The notes: generated from the sequence alone by a model not told the origin. DNA of 64,000 nt from Citrobacter farmeri (GCF_019048065.1 NZ_CP077291.1:1488001-1552000); one strand, 5' to 3'; shown: positions 21,384 to 31,613, counted from the stretch's first letter. Translations and numbers: made by a program.

Positions 21384-23001
21384 CGCGCGGCTCCTTTTCC
21401 AGACCACATAATCCCTGGTATACCCAGCGGGTAAATTCGCTTTCGCGCAGCGCATCGCCCCAGGCAATGGGTTGTACGCCTTTCCAGCGTTCGTTGAGGA
21501 AGTCCGACAGCTGGGTAATGGACTGTGCGGAGGTAGTGATGTTAAAGCGTTGCAGTAATCCGGCAGCACGGCAGGCGCAAAGTTCGCCCTGACAGGTACC
21601 CATTCCCACGCGGGTACGACGACGGAGATCCAGCAGGCTGTTAACGTTTAAATTTTCGACAGCATACTGTACTTCACCTGCGGTGACGGCTTCGCATTCA
21701 CAGACCAGACTGCGGTGCTGACGGCCATGGCTCAGCCACGCCGGCGTACGGTCGCCGTGGCGATACACCGCTGAACCTCTCAGTGGGGCGGGCAGAGAGA
21801 TCACGCGCTTCAGTGTGTTTTCCGTTGGCTCCTGCGAACCCGGTAGTGGAGTGTCTGCAGTGATGCATGGGCGAGAGTTGCCCAGTTTACGGCATACCGC
21901 ATCGGTGGCCCACTCGGCCATCAGGCGGTAGGTCATCAGTTTGCCGCCCGTGATAGTGATAAACCCGTCCAGACCGTCACGTTTCGCGTGATCGAACAGC
22001 ACAATGCCGCGGCTGACGTTACGACCACTGGGATCGTCATCACTTGCCACCAGCGGGCGAACTCCGGAGTAGGCGCGCAGAATGCGGGTTTTCGCCATAA
22101 CTGGCGCCAGTTTTTCACCTTCGCGCAGCAGAATATCAACCTCATCGGCGGTGACGCGGTTGCTGTCGATATCGTTGTAATCAATGTGGGTTGATGTCGT
22201 GCCAATCAGCGAGATCGTGTCGCCAGGCACCAGAATATCGGCGTCAGACGGCTTACGGCAGCGGTTAATCACGTGCTGGTTGATGCGGTGGTCCATGATC
22301 AACAGTGACCCTTTTGCCGGGAACATACGGATGCTCAAATCGGCATATTCCGCGATTCGCTGCCCCCAGATCCCGGCAGCGTTAACGACCACCGGCGCAT
22401 GCAGGGTTTGCGTTTCACCATTGAGATGGTTACGTACATGGACGCCGCTGACGGTTGCGCCTTCGCGGATCAACCCGGTCACTTCGTGGGCGGTCAGGAT
22501 AATGGCACCGTGCTCTTTCGCATCGAGCATGTTGGCTGCGGTCAGGCGGAACGGGTCAACGGTGCCGTCCGGCACTTTGACCGCACCGATCAGGTGTGGA
22601 TTCACCGACGGTTCGATAATCCGCGCCTGTTGCGGATCGATCGCTTCTGCACGAATACCTGCCTCTTCGCAGGCGCGGATAAAGGTGGCCTGAAAGGAAA
22701 GCTCATCCTCAGGCAGGGTAATAAACAGACCGTCCGTTGGCTCAACGCAGTGGCGGGCGATACGTTTCAGAATTTGGTTTTCGCTGATGCATTCACGGGC
22801 AGATTCCGCGTCAGTCACCGCATAGCGCGCTCCGCTGTGCAGCAGTCCGTGGTTACGGCCGGTCGCACCGGTCGCGATATCGTGACGTTCAACTAAGATG
22901 ACACGCAGACCGCGCAGCGCGCAGTCGCGGGCAATCCCTGCACCTGTGGCACCGCCCCCAATGATAATCACGTCACTTGTTTGCGAGTCGCGAGTTTTCA
23001 T
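21373..23001 (-). CDS. glpA: Anaerobic glycerol-3-phosphate dehydrogenase subunit A GlpA
   Basis: GlpA is the FAD-binding catalytic subunit oxidising glycerol-3-phosphate to dihydroxyacetone phosphate. The 542-residue protein has the N-terminal FAD loop ([17 protein letters not shown]), the DAO fold, and a C-terminal BFD-like 2Fe-2S region with cysteines in [10 protein letters not shown] and [14 protein letters not shown]. It heads glpABC and is divergent from glpTQ; expression is expected to be repressed by GlpR and activated by CRP and FNR. Confidence 0.98.
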   Translation of the reverse strand: MKTRDSQTSDVIIIGGGATGAGIARDCALRGLRVILVERHDIATGATGRNHGLLHSGARYAVTDAESARECISENQILKRIARHCVEPTDGLFITLPEDELSFQATFIRACEEAGIRAEAIDPQQARIIEPSVNPHLIGAVKVPDGTVDPFRLTAANMLDAKEHGAIILTAHEVTGLIREGATVSGVHVRNHLNGETQTLHAPVVVNAAGIWGQRIAEYADLSIRMFPAKGSLLIMDHRINQHVINRCRKPSDADILVPGDTISLIGTTSTHIDYNDIDSNRVTADEVDILLREGEKLAPVMAKTRILRAYSGVRPLVASDDDPSGRNVSRGIVLFDHAKRDGLDGFITITGGKLMTYRLMAEWATDAVCRKLGNSRPCITADTPLPGSQEPTENTLKRVISLPAPLRGSAVYRHGDRTPAWLSHGRQHRSLVCECEAVTAGEVQYAVENLNVNSLLDLRRRTRVGMGTCQGELCACRAAGLLQRFNITTSAQSITQLSDFLNERWKGVQPIAWGDALRESEFTRWVYQGLCGLEKEPRDEI

Positions 23002-23272
23002 TGTTTTCCCTCACAGTTCGTTTTTTATCATTTAGCCACATAAAAAACATGGTTTGTTTGATTTCGCGCATATTCGCTCATGATTCGAAAATGAAACGTG
23101 ATTTCGTGCGCCTTTCTGAACATTTGTCATAAATCTGTAACAATATGTGCTGTAATTCACATTAACGACAGGTATCTTTACCTAACATCGCCGCCATGCG
23201 GGAATCTGCGGGCGGCGCTCGAACGACCTGCGATGTTATCACTACTAAAAGATGGGCCACGGAGGCTAGATT
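23002..23272. promoter_or_regulatory. glpA-glpT divergent control region with CRP site
   Basis: A strong CRP site, TGTGC-N6-TCACA, is at 23146-23161. GlpR-like half sites (TTCG/CGAA within AT-rich context) occur around 23065-23090 (ATATTCGC, ATTCGAAAAT), but I cannot fix their boundaries. The layout agrees with the E. coli glpTQ/glpABC region, where GlpR and CRP act on both promoters. Confidence 0.65.
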
Positions 23273-24631
23273 ATGTTGAGTATTTTTAAACCAGCGGCGC
23301 ATAGAGCTCGCTTGCCAGCAGCGGAGATCGATCCGACTTACCGTCGGCTTCGTTGGCAAATATTCCTGGGGATATTTTTTGGCTATGCCGCGTACTATCT
23401 GGTGCGCAAGAACTTTGCGCTGGCGATGCCGTATCTCGTTGAGCAGGGATTTTCTCGGGGTGATTTAGGTTTTGCGTTGTCGGGGATCTCTATTGCCTAC
23501 GGATTTTCGAAATTTATCATGGGGTCGGTTTCGGATCGCTCGAATCCGCGCGTTTTCCTGCCAGCCGGTCTGATTCTGGCGGCAGCGGTGATGTTGTTCA
23601 TGGGCTTTGTGCCGTGGGCGACATCGAGCATCGCGATAATGTTTGTGCTGCTGTTCCTCTGCGGATGGTTCCAGGGTATGGGCTGGCCGCCGTGCGGACG
23701 TACCATGGTGCACTGGTGGTCGCAGAAAGAGCGTGGCGGGATCGTCTCCGTCTGGAACTGCGCGCATAACGTCGGGGGCGGGATCCCTCCACTGCTGTTT
23801 CTGCTCGGGATGGCCTGGTTTAACGACTGGAAAGCTGCGCTGTATATGCCGGCATTCGGCGCCATTCTGGTGGCGATTTTCGCTTTCGCGCTAATGCGTG
23901 ATACTCCGCAATCCTGTGGTCTGCCGCCAATCGAAGAGTACAAAAACGATTATCCGGATGACTACAACGAAAAAGCGGAAGAAGAACTGACGGCGAAACA
24001 GATCTTCATGCAATACATTCTGCCGAACAAATTGCTGTGGTACATCGCAATTGCCAACGTGTTCGTCTATCTGCTGCGCTACGGCATTCTCGACTGGTCT
24101 CCGACGTATCTGAAAGAAGTGAAGCACTTTGCGCTGGATAAATCCTCCTGGGCCTACTTCTTCTATGAATACGCAGGGATCCCGGGGACGCTGCTGTGTG
24201 GCTGGATGTCGGACAAAGTGTTCCGTGGTAACCGCGGCGCGACCGGCGTGTTCTTTATGACGCTGGTGACTATTGCCACCATCATTTACTGGATGAACCC
24301 GGCAGGTAACCCGACTGTCGATATGATTTGTATGATTGTGATCGGCTTCCTGATTTACGGCCCGGTGATGCTGATTGGTCTGCATGCGCTGGAACTGGCA
24401 CCGAAAAAAGCCGCAGGGACAGCAGCGGGCTTTACTGGCCTGTTTGGTTACCTCGGCGGATCCGTGGCGGCCAGCGCGATAGTGGGTTACACCGTTGACT
24501 TCTTCGGCTGGGACGGCGGTTTCATGGTGATGATCGGCGGCAGCATCCTGGCGGTGATTCTGTTGATTGTGGTGATGATCGGCGAGAAACGCCACCATGC
24601 TGAGATGCAACTGAAACGCAACGGGGGCTAA
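23273..24631 (+). CDS. glpT: Glycerol-3-phosphate:phosphate antiporter GlpT
   Basis: GlpT exchanges external glycerol-3-phosphate for cytosolic phosphate and is also the entry route for fosfomycin. The 452-residue length equals E. coli GlpT, with 12 helices of the organophosphate:phosphate antiporter MFS family. Family signatures include [13 protein letters not shown] (with the substrate-site Arg), [21 protein letters not shown] and [20 protein letters not shown] (here split by one turn). No truncation. glpQ begins 4 bases after the stop. Confidence 0.98.
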   Translation: MLSIFKPAAHRARLPAAEIDPTYRRLRWQIFLGIFFGYAAYYLVRKNFALAMPYLVEQGFSRGDLGFALSGISIAYGFSKFIMGSVSDRSNPRVFLPAGLILAAAVMLFMGFVPWATSSIAIMFVLLFLCGWFQGMGWPPCGRTMVHWWSQKERGGIVSVWNCAHNVGGGIPPLLFLLGMAWFNDWKAALYMPAFGAILVAIFAFALMRDTPQSCGLPPIEEYKNDYPDDYNEKAEEELTAKQIFMQYILPNKLLWYIAIANVFVYLLRYGILDWSPTYLKEVKHFALDKSSWAYFFYEYAGIPGTLLCGWMSDKVFRGNRGATGVFFMTLVTIATIIYWMNPAGNPTVDMICMIVIGFLIYGPVMLIGLHALELAPKKAAGTAAGFTGLFGYLGGSVAASAIVGYTVDFFGWDGGFMVMIGGSILAVILLIVVMIGEKRHHAEMQLKRNGG

Positions 24632-24635
24632 GTGA

Positions 24636-25712
24636 ATGAAGACAGCACTGAAAAACCTGAGTCTGACGCTGATGATGGCGGGGGCGGTAATGGGAAGTCA
24701 CGCTCTGGCGGCCAGCACTACGGATAAAGTCGTGATTGCCCACCGTGGCGCAAGCGGATATCTGCCGGAACATACGCTCCCCGCGAAAGCGATGGCCTAT
24801 GCGCAGGGTGCCGATTACCTGGAACAGGATTTGGTCATGACCAAAGACGACCAACTGGTTGTTCTGCATGACCACTATCTGGATCGTGTGACGGATGTCG
24901 CTGAGCGTTTTCCGGATCGTGCACGCAAAGACGGTCGCTACTACGCCATCGACTTTACTCTGGACGAAATCAAATCCCTGAAGTTTACCGAAGGGTTTGA
25001 TCTGGAAAACGGCAAGAAGGTGCAGACCTACCCGGGTCGCTTCCCGATGGGGAAATCGGACTTCCGTGTGCATACCTTTGCCGAAGAGATCGAGTTTATT
25101 CAGGGGCTGAACCATTCCACCGGCAAGAACATCGGTATCTATCCGGAGATCAAAGCGCCGTGGTTCCATCATCAGGAAGGGAAGGATATCGCGGCTAAGA
25201 CGCTGGAAGTACTGAAAAAGTACGGTTACAGCGACAAGCAGGACAAAGTCTTGCTGCAAAGTTTTGATGTAGCAGAACTTAAGCGCATCAAAAATGAGCT
25301 GGAACCTGAAATGGGGATGAACCTGAACCTGGTACAGCTGATCGCTTATACCGACTGGAATGAAACCCAGGAGAAGCAGCCGGACGGCAGTTGGGTCAAT
25401 TACAACTACGACTGGATGTTCAAACCCGGCGCGATGAAACAGGTGGCGGAGTATGCGGACGGCATCGGTCCGGACTACCACATGCTGATTGATGAGAAGT
25501 CGACGAAAGGCAAAATCGTGCTGACGGGCATGGTGCAGGACGCCCATCAGAATAAGATGACGGTTCATCCTTATACGGTTCGCGCCGATCAGTTGCCGGA
25601 CTACACGACGGATGTGAATCAGCTGTACGATATTCTGTACAACCAGGCGGGTGTGGACGGACTGTTCACTGACTTCCCCGACAAAGCGGTGATGTTCTTA
25701 CGTAAAGAGTAA
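24636..25712 (+). CDS. glpQ: Periplasmic glycerophosphodiester phosphodiesterase GlpQ
   Basis: GlpQ hydrolyses periplasmic glycerophosphodiesters to glycerol-3-phosphate, which GlpT then imports. The 358-residue product has a clear Sec signal peptide (first 25 residues, ending HALA) and the GDPD catalytic motif HRGASGYLPEHT, followed by EQDLVMTKDDQLVVLHD. Length matches E. coli. Cotranscribed with glpT. Confidence 0.98.
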   Translation: MKTALKNLSLTLMMAGAVMGSHALAASTTDKVVIAHRGASGYLPEHTLPAKAMAYAQGADYLEQDLVMTKDDQLVVLHDHYLDRVTDVAERFPDRARKDGRYYAIDFTLDEIKSLKFTEGFDLENGKKVQTYPGRFPMGKSDFRVHTFAEEIEFIQGLNHSTGKNIGIYPEIKAPWFHHQEGKDIAAKTLEVLKKYGYSDKQDKVLLQSFDVAELKRIKNELEPEMGMNLNLVQLIAYTDWNETQEKQPDGSWVNYNYDWMFKPGAMKQVAEYADGIGPDYHMLIDEKSTKGKIVLTGMVQDAHQNKMTVHPYTVRADQLPDYTTDVNQLYDILYNQAGVDGLFTDFPDKAVMFLRKE

Positions 25713-25732
25713 AAACCGCGTTATCCCTCTCC

Positions 25733-25779
25733 ACTGCACCCCAAAAGCGGGAAACTGCTAAGTAAGGTGCAGTTTTTTT
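25733..25779 (+). terminator. Terminator after glpTQ
   Basis: ACTGCACC (25733-25740) pairs with GGTGCAGT (25766-25773) around a long loop that contains a small CCC/GGG hairpin, followed directly by seven T. Confidence 0.75.
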
Positions 25780-25847
25780 ATCTCATTTTTCGTCAAAGCA
25801 TAAAAAGCGTACACCAGATCAAGAATTCCACCGCATAGCATAAATAT

Positions 25848-25879
25848 CTTAAGAAATTCTTAAGCAGACGATTTATATT
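25848..25879 (+). promoter_or_regulatory. Consensus PmrA-type box and -10 before inaA
   Basis: CTTAAG-AAATT-CTTAAG (25848-25864) fits the PmrA consensus YTTAAK-N5-YTTAAK at all defined positions and is also a perfect 17-base palindrome. Nine bases after it is TATATT (25874-25879), a plausible -10, which is nearly the same geometry as the arnB promoter in this window. The inaA start is 62 bases downstream of the box. A 17-base palindrome could serve another regulator, so PmrA control is inferred. Confidence 0.55.
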
Positions 25880-25925
25880 ACCAGTCTGAATAGTTTATGT
25901 CGTTATTGTAACGGATGAGGCCGAT

Positions 25926-26564
25926 ATGGTGCAGGACGAGTTTAATCACTGGTGGGCAACGGAAGGCGATTGGGTCGAAGAACCGAATTATCGACGCAAA
26001 GGGATGAGCGGTGTGCAATGCATCGAACGTGACGGGAAGAAACTGTATGTGAAACGCATGACTCAGCACCTGTTTCACTCGGTACGCTATCCCTTCGGAC
26101 GTCCGACGATTGTGCGCGAAATCGAGGTGATCAATGAGCTGGCCCGTGCGGGCGTTATTGTGCCGAAAATTGTCTATGGCAAAGCGACAAAAATTGACGG
26201 TGAGTGGCGTGCGCTGCTGATCACTGAAGATATGAAAGGCTTTGTGAGCATCGAAGAGTGGTATAAGCAACACGCGGTGACGCCGTATCCTGATGAGGTG
26301 CGCGAGGCAATGTTAAAAGCGGTCGCGCTGGCGTTTAAAAAGATGCACAGCGTCAATCGTCAGCACGGTTGCTGCTACGTACGACATATCTATGTGAAAA
26401 CGGAAGGAACGGTTGAAGCCGGGTTCTTAGATCTGGAAAAAAGCCGCCGTCGTTTTCGTCGCCATAAAGCGGCACAGCATGACTTCTCCCAGCTTGAGAA
26501 GTACCTGAGTCCCATCCCGAGAGCGGACTGGGAACAAGTGAAAGCCTGTTACTACGCGCTGTAA
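25926..26564 (+). CDS. inaA: InaA, lipopolysaccharide-kinase-fold stress protein
   Basis: InaA is a weak-acid-inducible protein of the Kdo/WaaP kinase-like family (protein-kinase fold); its substrate is unknown. The 212-residue product has the YVKRMTQHLFH lysine segment, a long conserved core (HGCCYVRHIYVKTEG) and FLDLEKSRRR, corresponding to the kinase DxD/E region. It is slightly shorter than E. coli InaA (216) at the N-terminus. In E. coli it is in the marA/soxS/rob regulon; I could not place a convincing marbox, but a PmrA-type box lies upstream. Convergent with yfaE. Confidence 0.93.
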   Translation: MVQDEFNHWWATEGDWVEEPNYRRKGMSGVQCIERDGKKLYVKRMTQHLFHSVRYPFGRPTIVREIEVINELARAGVIVPKIVYGKATKIDGEWRALLITEDMKGFVSIEEWYKQHAVTPYPDEVREAMLKAVALAFKKMHSVNRQHGCCYVRHIYVKTEGTVEAGFLDLEKSRRRFRRHKAAQHDFSQLEKYLSPIPRADWEQVKACYYAL

Positions 26565-26570
26565 CGCGCG

Positions 26571-26825
26571 CTACATCTCAATTTCGATGTCGCCTTTTGC
26601 CCTGCAACAGCAGGGCAAAATTTCGCCCGGCTGAATGAACGCTAACGGCTCGGCGATCCAGTCGACCTGACCGGCGATCAGTCGGGTGCGACATGAACCG
26701 CAGTAGCCTTCGCGGCACTGGTATTCCACTTCAACGTTATGTGACTCAAGCGCGGCGAGCAGGGAAGGGTGTTCATCCTGGCACAACAGCTGTGTGCCAG
26801 TGATGCGCAGCGTGACGCGTCCCAT
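26571..26825 (-). CDS. yfaE: 2Fe-2S ferredoxin YfaE (NrdB diferric maintenance)
   Basis: YfaE is a small plant-type ferredoxin that supplies electrons to rebuild the diferric-tyrosyl cofactor of NrdB. The 84-residue protein has the Cys pattern CREGYCGSCR...CCC (about residues 36-75). Its start shares one base with the nrdB stop (TGATG), so it is the last gene of nrdA-nrdB-yfaE. Confidence 0.96.
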   Translation of the reverse strand: MGRVTLRITGTQLLCQDEHPSLLAALESHNVEVEYQCREGYCGSCRTRLIAGQVDWIAEPLAFIQPGEILPCCCRAKGDIEIEM

Positions 26826-27955
26826 CAGAGCTGGAAATTACTCAGATCGTCGGTATCGACTTCGGAGTCGATCTGGCCGACCAGATAAGAGCTCACTTCC
26901 ACTTCCTGCGGGGCCACCTGAACGTTATCGGACACCAGCCAGGTGTTGATCCACGGAATCGGATTTGAACGGGTCTGGAACGGCAGATCCAGCCCGACCG
27001 CCTGCATACGAATGTTGGTGATGTATTCGACGTACTGGCAAAGAATATCTTTGTTCAGGCCGATCATCGAACCGTCGCGGAACAGGTAGTCCGCCCACTC
27101 TTTTTCCTGCAGGGCGGCCTGCACGAACAGGTCATAGCACTCCTGCTTACACTCTTCAGCGATTTCCGCCATTTCCGGATCGTCAACGCCGCTGCGCAGC
27201 AGGTTCAGCATGTGCTGAGTGCCGGTCAGGTGCAACGCTTCGTCACGGGCGATCAGACGAATGATTTTAGCGTTGCCTTCCATCAGTTCGCGTTCGGCGA
27301 AAGCAAAGGAGCAGGCGAAGCTGACGTAGAAGCGGATGGCTTCCAGCGCGTTGACGCTCATGAGGCACAGATACAGTTTTTTCTTCAGTGCGCGCAGGTT
27401 CACGGTGACGGTTTTGCCATTCACGGTGTGCGTCCCTTCGCCCAGCAGATGCCAGTAGCTGGTCATCTCAATCAGCTCATCGTAATAGCTGGAAATGCCT
27501 TCCGCACGTTTCTGGATCTGCTCGTTGGTGACGATGTCATCAAACACGATTGCCGGATCGTTAACGATATTACGGATGATATGAGTGTAAGAACGCGAGT
27601 GAATGGTCTCGGAGAAGGCCCAGGTTTCGACCCAGGTTTCCAGTTCCGGAATGGAGATCAGCGGCAACAGCGCCACGTTCGGGCTACGTCCCTGAATGGA
27701 GTCCAGCAACGTCTGGTACTTCAGGTTACTGATAAAAATGTGTTTTTCATGCTCTGGCAGCGCCTGGTAGTCGATACGGTCGCGGGAAACGTCAACCTCT
27801 TCAGGACGCCAGAAGAACGAGAGCTGCTTTTCGATCAGCTTTTCGAAGATGTCGTATTTTTGCTGATCGTAGCGGGCCACGTTGACCGGCTGACCAAAAA
27901 ACATCGGTTCCAGAAGCTGGTCATTTTTCGTCTGTGAAAAAGTGGTGTATGCCAT
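26825..27955 (-). CDS. nrdB: Class Ia ribonucleotide reductase beta subunit NrdB
   Basis: NrdB holds the diferric-tyrosyl radical for aerobic reduction of ribonucleoside diphosphates. The 376-residue length equals E. coli. Iron-ligand regions are visible ([26 protein letters not shown] with radical Tyr122; [13 protein letters not shown]) and the C-terminal NrdA-binding tail ends TDDLSNFQL. It is separated from nrdA by a REP element (27981-28060). Confidence 0.98.
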   Translation of the reverse strand: MAYTTFSQTKNDQLLEPMFFGQPVNVARYDQQKYDIFEKLIEKQLSFFWRPEEVDVSRDRIDYQALPEHEKHIFISNLKYQTLLDSIQGRSPNVALLPLISIPELETWVETWAFSETIHSRSYTHIIRNIVNDPAIVFDDIVTNEQIQKRAEGISSYYDELIEMTSYWHLLGEGTHTVNGKTVTVNLRALKKKLYLCLMSVNALEAIRFYVSFACSFAFAERELMEGNAKIIRLIARDEALHLTGTQHMLNLLRSGVDDPEMAEIAEECKQECYDLFVQAALQEKEWADYLFRDGSMIGLNKDILCQYVEYITNIRMQAVGLDLPFQTRSNPIPWINTWLVSDNVQVAPQEVEVSSYLVGQIDSEVDTDDLSNFQL

Positions 27956-27980
27956 GAATATGTCCTGTTTGGAGTTTAAT

Positions 27981-28060
27981 GCCGGATGGCGCTACGCTTA
28001 TCCGGCCTACAACGCGATGCATGTGTAGGCCGGATAAGGCGTTTACGCCGCCATCCGGCA
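27981..28060. repeat. Paired REP element (BIME) inside the nrdA-nrdB operon
   Basis: Two inverted REP units: GCCGGATGGCGCTACGCTTA onward to CCGGCCTAC (27981-28010) and its mirror GTAGGCCGGATAAGGCG to CATCCGGCA (28024-28060). Such elements fold into long stems that stabilise upstream mRNA, here nrdA. Confidence 0.9.
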
Positions 28061-28068
28061 TCACAATA

Positions 28069-30354
28069 TCAGATCTTACATGCGCCGCTTTCGCAGCCAT
28101 CGTCCTGAATGGATGGCACCAGATCGTCCTGGGCATCTTCCGCGCCGTCACGGGTGTTCTGATAATACAGCGTTTTGACCCCGAACTTATAGGCGGTAAG
28201 CAGGTCTTTGAGCAACTGCTGCATCGGCACTTTTCCTGACGGGAAGCGCGACGGATCGTAGTTGGTGTTAGCCGAAATCGACTGATCGATAAACTTCTGC
28301 ATGATGCCAACCAGTTGCAGATAACCGTCGTTACCCGGCATTTCCCACAGCAGTTCATAGGCGTTGCCAAGGTGCTCGTAGTCCGGCACCACCTGACGCA
28401 GAATACCGTCTTTCGACGCTTTAATGCTGACGTAACCACGCGGCGGCTCGATACCATTAGTGGCGTTCGAGATCTGCGAAGAGGTTTCGGACGGCATCAG
28501 GGCAGAGAGCGTTGAGTTACGCAGACCAAAGGTCTTGATAGACTCGCGAAGCGCTTCCCAGTCGTGATGCAGCGGTTCGTTGGTGATAGCATCCAGATCT
28601 TTCTTGTAAGTATCGATCGGCAGAATGCCCTGCGCGTAGGTGGTTTCGTTAAACCACGGGCAGGCGCCTTGTTCGATCGCCAGTTCGTTAGAGGCCTTCA
28701 GCAGATAGTACTGAATGGCTTCAAACGTCTTGTGCGTCAGGTTGTTGGCGCTGCCATCGGAGTAGCGCTTACCGTTTTTCGCCAGCCAGTAAGCAAAGTT
28801 AATCACGCCAATACCCAGCGTACGACGGCCCATCGCTCCGCGTTTGGCTGCCGGGATCGGGTAGTCCTGATAATCTAACAGCGCATCGAGGGCACGAACG
28901 GCCAGTACCGCCAGCTCTTCCAGTTCCTCGAGGCCGTTGATCGCCCCCAGGTTGAAGGCGGAAAGCGTACACAGGGCGATTTCACCGTTTTCGTCGTTCA
29001 CATCCATCAGCGGTTTAGTGGGCAGAGCGATTTCCAGGCACAGGTTGGACTGGCGTACCGGCGCGACCTGCGGATCGAACGGGCTGTGGGTATTGCAGTG
29101 ATCAACGTTCTGAATGTAGATACGACCAGTAGAGGCGCGTTCCTGCATCATCAGAGAGAACAGTTCAACCGCTTTGACACGCTGTTTACGGATGCTGTCG
29201 TCGTTTTCGTATTTCACGTACAGGCGTTCGAATTCATCCTGATCGGCGAAAAAGGCGTCATACAGCCCCGGAACATCGGATGGGCTGAAGAGCGTAATAT
29301 CGCCGCCTTTCAGCAGACGCGTGTACATGAGCTTGTTGATCTGTACGCCGTAGTCCATGTGACGCACGCGGTTGCCTTCTACGCCACGGTTGTTTTTCAG
29401 CACCAGCAGGCTTTCGACTTCCAGATGCCACATTGGGTAGAACAGCGTGGCGGCACCGCCGCGTACGCCGCCCTGAGAGCAGGATTTCACGGCGGTCTGG
29501 AAATGTTTGTAGAAAGGGATACAGCCAGTGTGGAACGCTTCGCCACCGCGAATCGGGCTGCCCAGCGCACGGATACGACCCGCATTGATACCGATACCGG
29601 CACGCTGGGAGACGTATTTTACAATCGCGCTGGAGGTGGCATTGATCGAGTCCAGGCTGTCGCCACACTCGATCAGTACACAGGAGCTGAACTGACGCGT
29701 CGGAGTACGAACGCCGGACATAATCGGCGTCGGCAGCGAAATTTTGAACGTCGACACCGCGTCATAAAAACGTTTTACGTATTCCAGACGGGTATCACGC
29801 GGGTAGTTAGAGAACAGGCAAGCAGCCACCAGAATATAGAGGAACTGGGCGCTTTCGTAGATTTCACCGGTGACACGGTTCTGGACCAGATATTTCCCTT
29901 CCAGCTGCTTAACGGCGGCGTAGGAGAAGGTCATATCACGGTCGTGTACGATGAACGAGTCCATCTGCTTGAACTCTTCTTCCGTGTAGTCTTCCAGCAG
30001 ATGATTGTCGTATTTGCCCATTTCAACCATTTTCACCACATGGTCAAACAGTTTCGGCGGTTCGAACTCGCCGTAGGCTTTTTTACGCAGATGGAAAATC
30101 GCCAGGCGCGCAGCCAGGTACTGGTAATCCGGCGCCTCGCGAGAGATCAGATCCGCTGCCGCTTTAATGATGGTTTCATGGATATCGGAGGTTTTGATAC
30201 CGTCATAAAACTGGATATGGGAGCGCAGTTCGACCTGAGAAATCGATACGTTATTCAGTCCTTCTGCCGCCCAATCCAGAACCCGATGGATTTTGTCGAG
30301 ATTGATGCGCTCTGTACTACCATCACGCTTTGTCACCAGCAGACTCTGATTCAT
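28069..30354 (-). CDS. nrdA: Class Ia ribonucleotide reductase alpha subunit NrdA
   Basis: NrdA is the catalytic and allosteric subunit that reduces CDP, UDP, ADP and GDP. At 761 residues it equals the E. coli protein. An ATP-cone domain occupies the first 90 residues (VTKRDGSTERINLDKIHRVL). The active site shows the SNLCLEIALPT cysteine region, NLGAINGLEELEELA, and the C-terminal redox pair in CESGACKI. Upstream lie DnaA boxes and NrdR-like boxes. Confidence 0.98.
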   Translation of the reverse strand: MNQSLLVTKRDGSTERINLDKIHRVLDWAAEGLNNVSISQVELRSHIQFYDGIKTSDIHETIIKAAADLISREAPDYQYLAARLAIFHLRKKAYGEFEPPKLFDHVVKMVEMGKYDNHLLEDYTEEEFKQMDSFIVHDRDMTFSYAAVKQLEGKYLVQNRVTGEIYESAQFLYILVAACLFSNYPRDTRLEYVKRFYDAVSTFKISLPTPIMSGVRTPTRQFSSCVLIECGDSLDSINATSSAIVKYVSQRAGIGINAGRIRALGSPIRGGEAFHTGCIPFYKHFQTAVKSCSQGGVRGGAATLFYPMWHLEVESLLVLKNNRGVEGNRVRHMDYGVQINKLMYTRLLKGGDITLFSPSDVPGLYDAFFADQDEFERLYVKYENDDSIRKQRVKAVELFSLMMQERASTGRIYIQNVDHCNTHSPFDPQVAPVRQSNLCLEIALPTKPLMDVNDENGEIALCTLSAFNLGAINGLEELEELAVLAVRALDALLDYQDYPIPAAKRGAMGRRTLGIGVINFAYWLAKNGKRYSDGSANNLTHKTFEAIQYYLLKASNELAIEQGACPWFNETTYAQGILPIDTYKKDLDAITNEPLHHDWEALRESIKTFGLRNSTLSALMPSETSSQISNATNGIEPPRGYVSIKASKDGILRQVVPDYEHLGNAYELLWEMPGNDGYLQLVGIMQKFIDQSISANTNYDPSRFPSGKVPMQQLLKDLLTAYKFGVKTLYYQNTRDGAEDAQDDLVPSIQDDGCESGACKI

Positions 30355-30396
30355 GTGGTTTTTTACCTGTCCGTGAAAGAAAAAATATCCCCTGCA

Positions 30397-30435
30397 TTAT
30401 CCACAATGCCACCTTGTGACTAACTCTGTGGATAA
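30397..30435. promoter_or_regulatory. Two consensus DnaA boxes upstream of nrdA
   Basis: TTATCCACA at 30397-30405 and its exact complement orientation TGTGGATAA at 30427-30435 are perfect DnaA boxes, 43-81 bases upstream of the nrdA start. The same pair regulates E. coli nrdAB, tying dNTP supply to replication initiation. Confidence 0.85.
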
Positions 30436-30483
30436 ATACTATATGTAGGGGTTGAGTGTTAAAGTAAACGCTATATGGTGAGT
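30436..30483. promoter_or_regulatory. Tandem NrdR-like boxes before nrdA
   Basis: CTATATGTAG (30439-30448) and CTATATGGTG (30471-30480) are 32 bases apart start-to-start, about three helical turns, the spacing required for NrdR. Exact 16-base limits are my estimate. Confidence 0.7.
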
Positions 30484-30706
30484 ATTCTAGTAGGGATTCT
30501 TTTCAGCACAAGAGTTGATTTTGAGGTTAAATTGAGGTTGCAAAAGGGTAAGAAAGGCTAAGTGCACGTCTTATAAGGCCTGGCGGGGATGTCAATAATT
30601 TATAAAAAAAATAGATAATTTGATCGAGTGCTGATTTCTTCAACGAAGGTATAGAAACTTCTTATGACCTGGCGCAAGTTTTGTAACCTGGATACCGGCG
30701 AGAGAT
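30484..30706. other. Remainder of the nrdA-ubiG intergenic region
   Basis: AT-rich non-coding DNA upstream of the nrdA regulatory boxes. No open frame of note, hairpin or known repeat was seen. In E. coli K-12 the yfaL autotransporter gene lies in this interval; no trace of it is visible here. Confidence 0.5.
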
Positions 30707-30784
30707 GCCGGATGACGACGTAAACGTCTTATCTGGCCTACAGGACATTTTTCCGTAGGCCGGATAAGCGTAGCGCCATCAGGC
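30707..30784. repeat. Paired REP element (BIME) after ubiG
   Basis: GCCGGATGACGACGTAAACG to CTGGCCTAC (30707-30741) and the inverted GTAGGCCGGATAAGCG to CATCAGGC (30756-30784) form two REP units just beyond the ubiG stop. Confidence 0.88.
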
Positions 30785-30791
30785 AAGTGGA

Positions 30792-31520
30792 TTATTCCGC
30801 GTTAGCCGTGGTGTGCACCATATAATTCACATCGACACCGGGGCCAAGCTTGAAGGTGTTAGTGATAGGGTTGAAATGCAACCCGGTCATATGGCGTTCC
30901 CGCAATACTGTCTGATCCACCCAGCCTAACAGCTCCGCAGGCTTAATAAATTTTTTAACATCATGAGTCCCTTTGGGCACCATGCGCAGAATGTATTCCG
31001 CGCCGACAACGGCCATCAGCCAGGATTTGCCGTTGCGGTTAAGGGTTGAAAAGAACACCTCGCCACCGGGTTTGACCAATTGCGCACAGGCTCTGACCAC
31101 CGATTGCGGATCGGGCACATGCTCCAGCATTTCCATGCAGGTCACCACGTCATACTCGTGGGCATGTTTCGCGGCGTGTTCTTCCACGGTCTCCTGCACA
31201 TAATTCACCTGAATACCGCTTTCCAGCGCATGCAGTTTTGCTACCTGCAAAGGTTCAAAGCCCATGTCCAGACCGGTCACGGTGGCACCTTCACGGGCCA
31301 TACTTTCTGCCAGAATGCCGCCGCCGCAGCCAACGTCGAGCACCTTCTTACCAAACAGGCCGCCTGCGCGTTCGGCAATGTAACCCAGTCGCAGCGGGTT
31401 AATGCGATGCAACGGCTTAAATTCGCCTTCCAGATCCCACCAGCGCGACGCGACTGCTTCAAACTTGGCAATTTCTTCGTGGTCAACATTGTGGTTTACC
31501 GGTGGTTTTACGGCATTCAT
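30792..31520 (-). CDS. ubiG: Ubiquinone biosynthesis O-methyltransferase UbiG
   Basis: UbiG performs both O-methylations of ubiquinone synthesis at the membrane surface, using S-adenosylmethionine. The 242-residue protein has the class I methyltransferase motifs [16 protein letters not shown] (about 63-78), GLDMG, and [10 protein letters not shown]. It is divergent from gyrA with 146 bases between starts. Length is two residues over E. coli UbiG (240). Confidence 0.97.
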   Translation of the reverse strand: MNAVKPPVNHNVDHEEIAKFEAVASRWWDLEGEFKPLHRINPLRLGYIAERAGGLFGKKVLDVGCGGGILAESMAREGATVTGLDMGFEPLQVAKLHALESGIQVNYVQETVEEHAAKHAHEYDVVTCMEMLEHVPDPQSVVRACAQLVKPGGEVFFSTLNRNGKSWLMAVVGAEYILRMVPKGTHDVKKFIKPAELLGWVDQTVLRERHMTGLHFNPITNTFKLGPGVDVNYMVHTTANAE

Positions 31521-31613
31521 CGGGGCTTTTACTCCTTCTATGGCTTGTTACAGGAGTATATCAGTCAACGCGGGTGAATAAAGCTTATTGGTTTACCTCA
31601 ATCTCTGCGGTTG

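Noticed and set aside
29086-30423. Long plus-strand open frame opposite nrdA
   Set aside because: Shadow of nrdA; composition (Val, Phe, Arg-rich) mirrors the reverse complement of nrdA codons.
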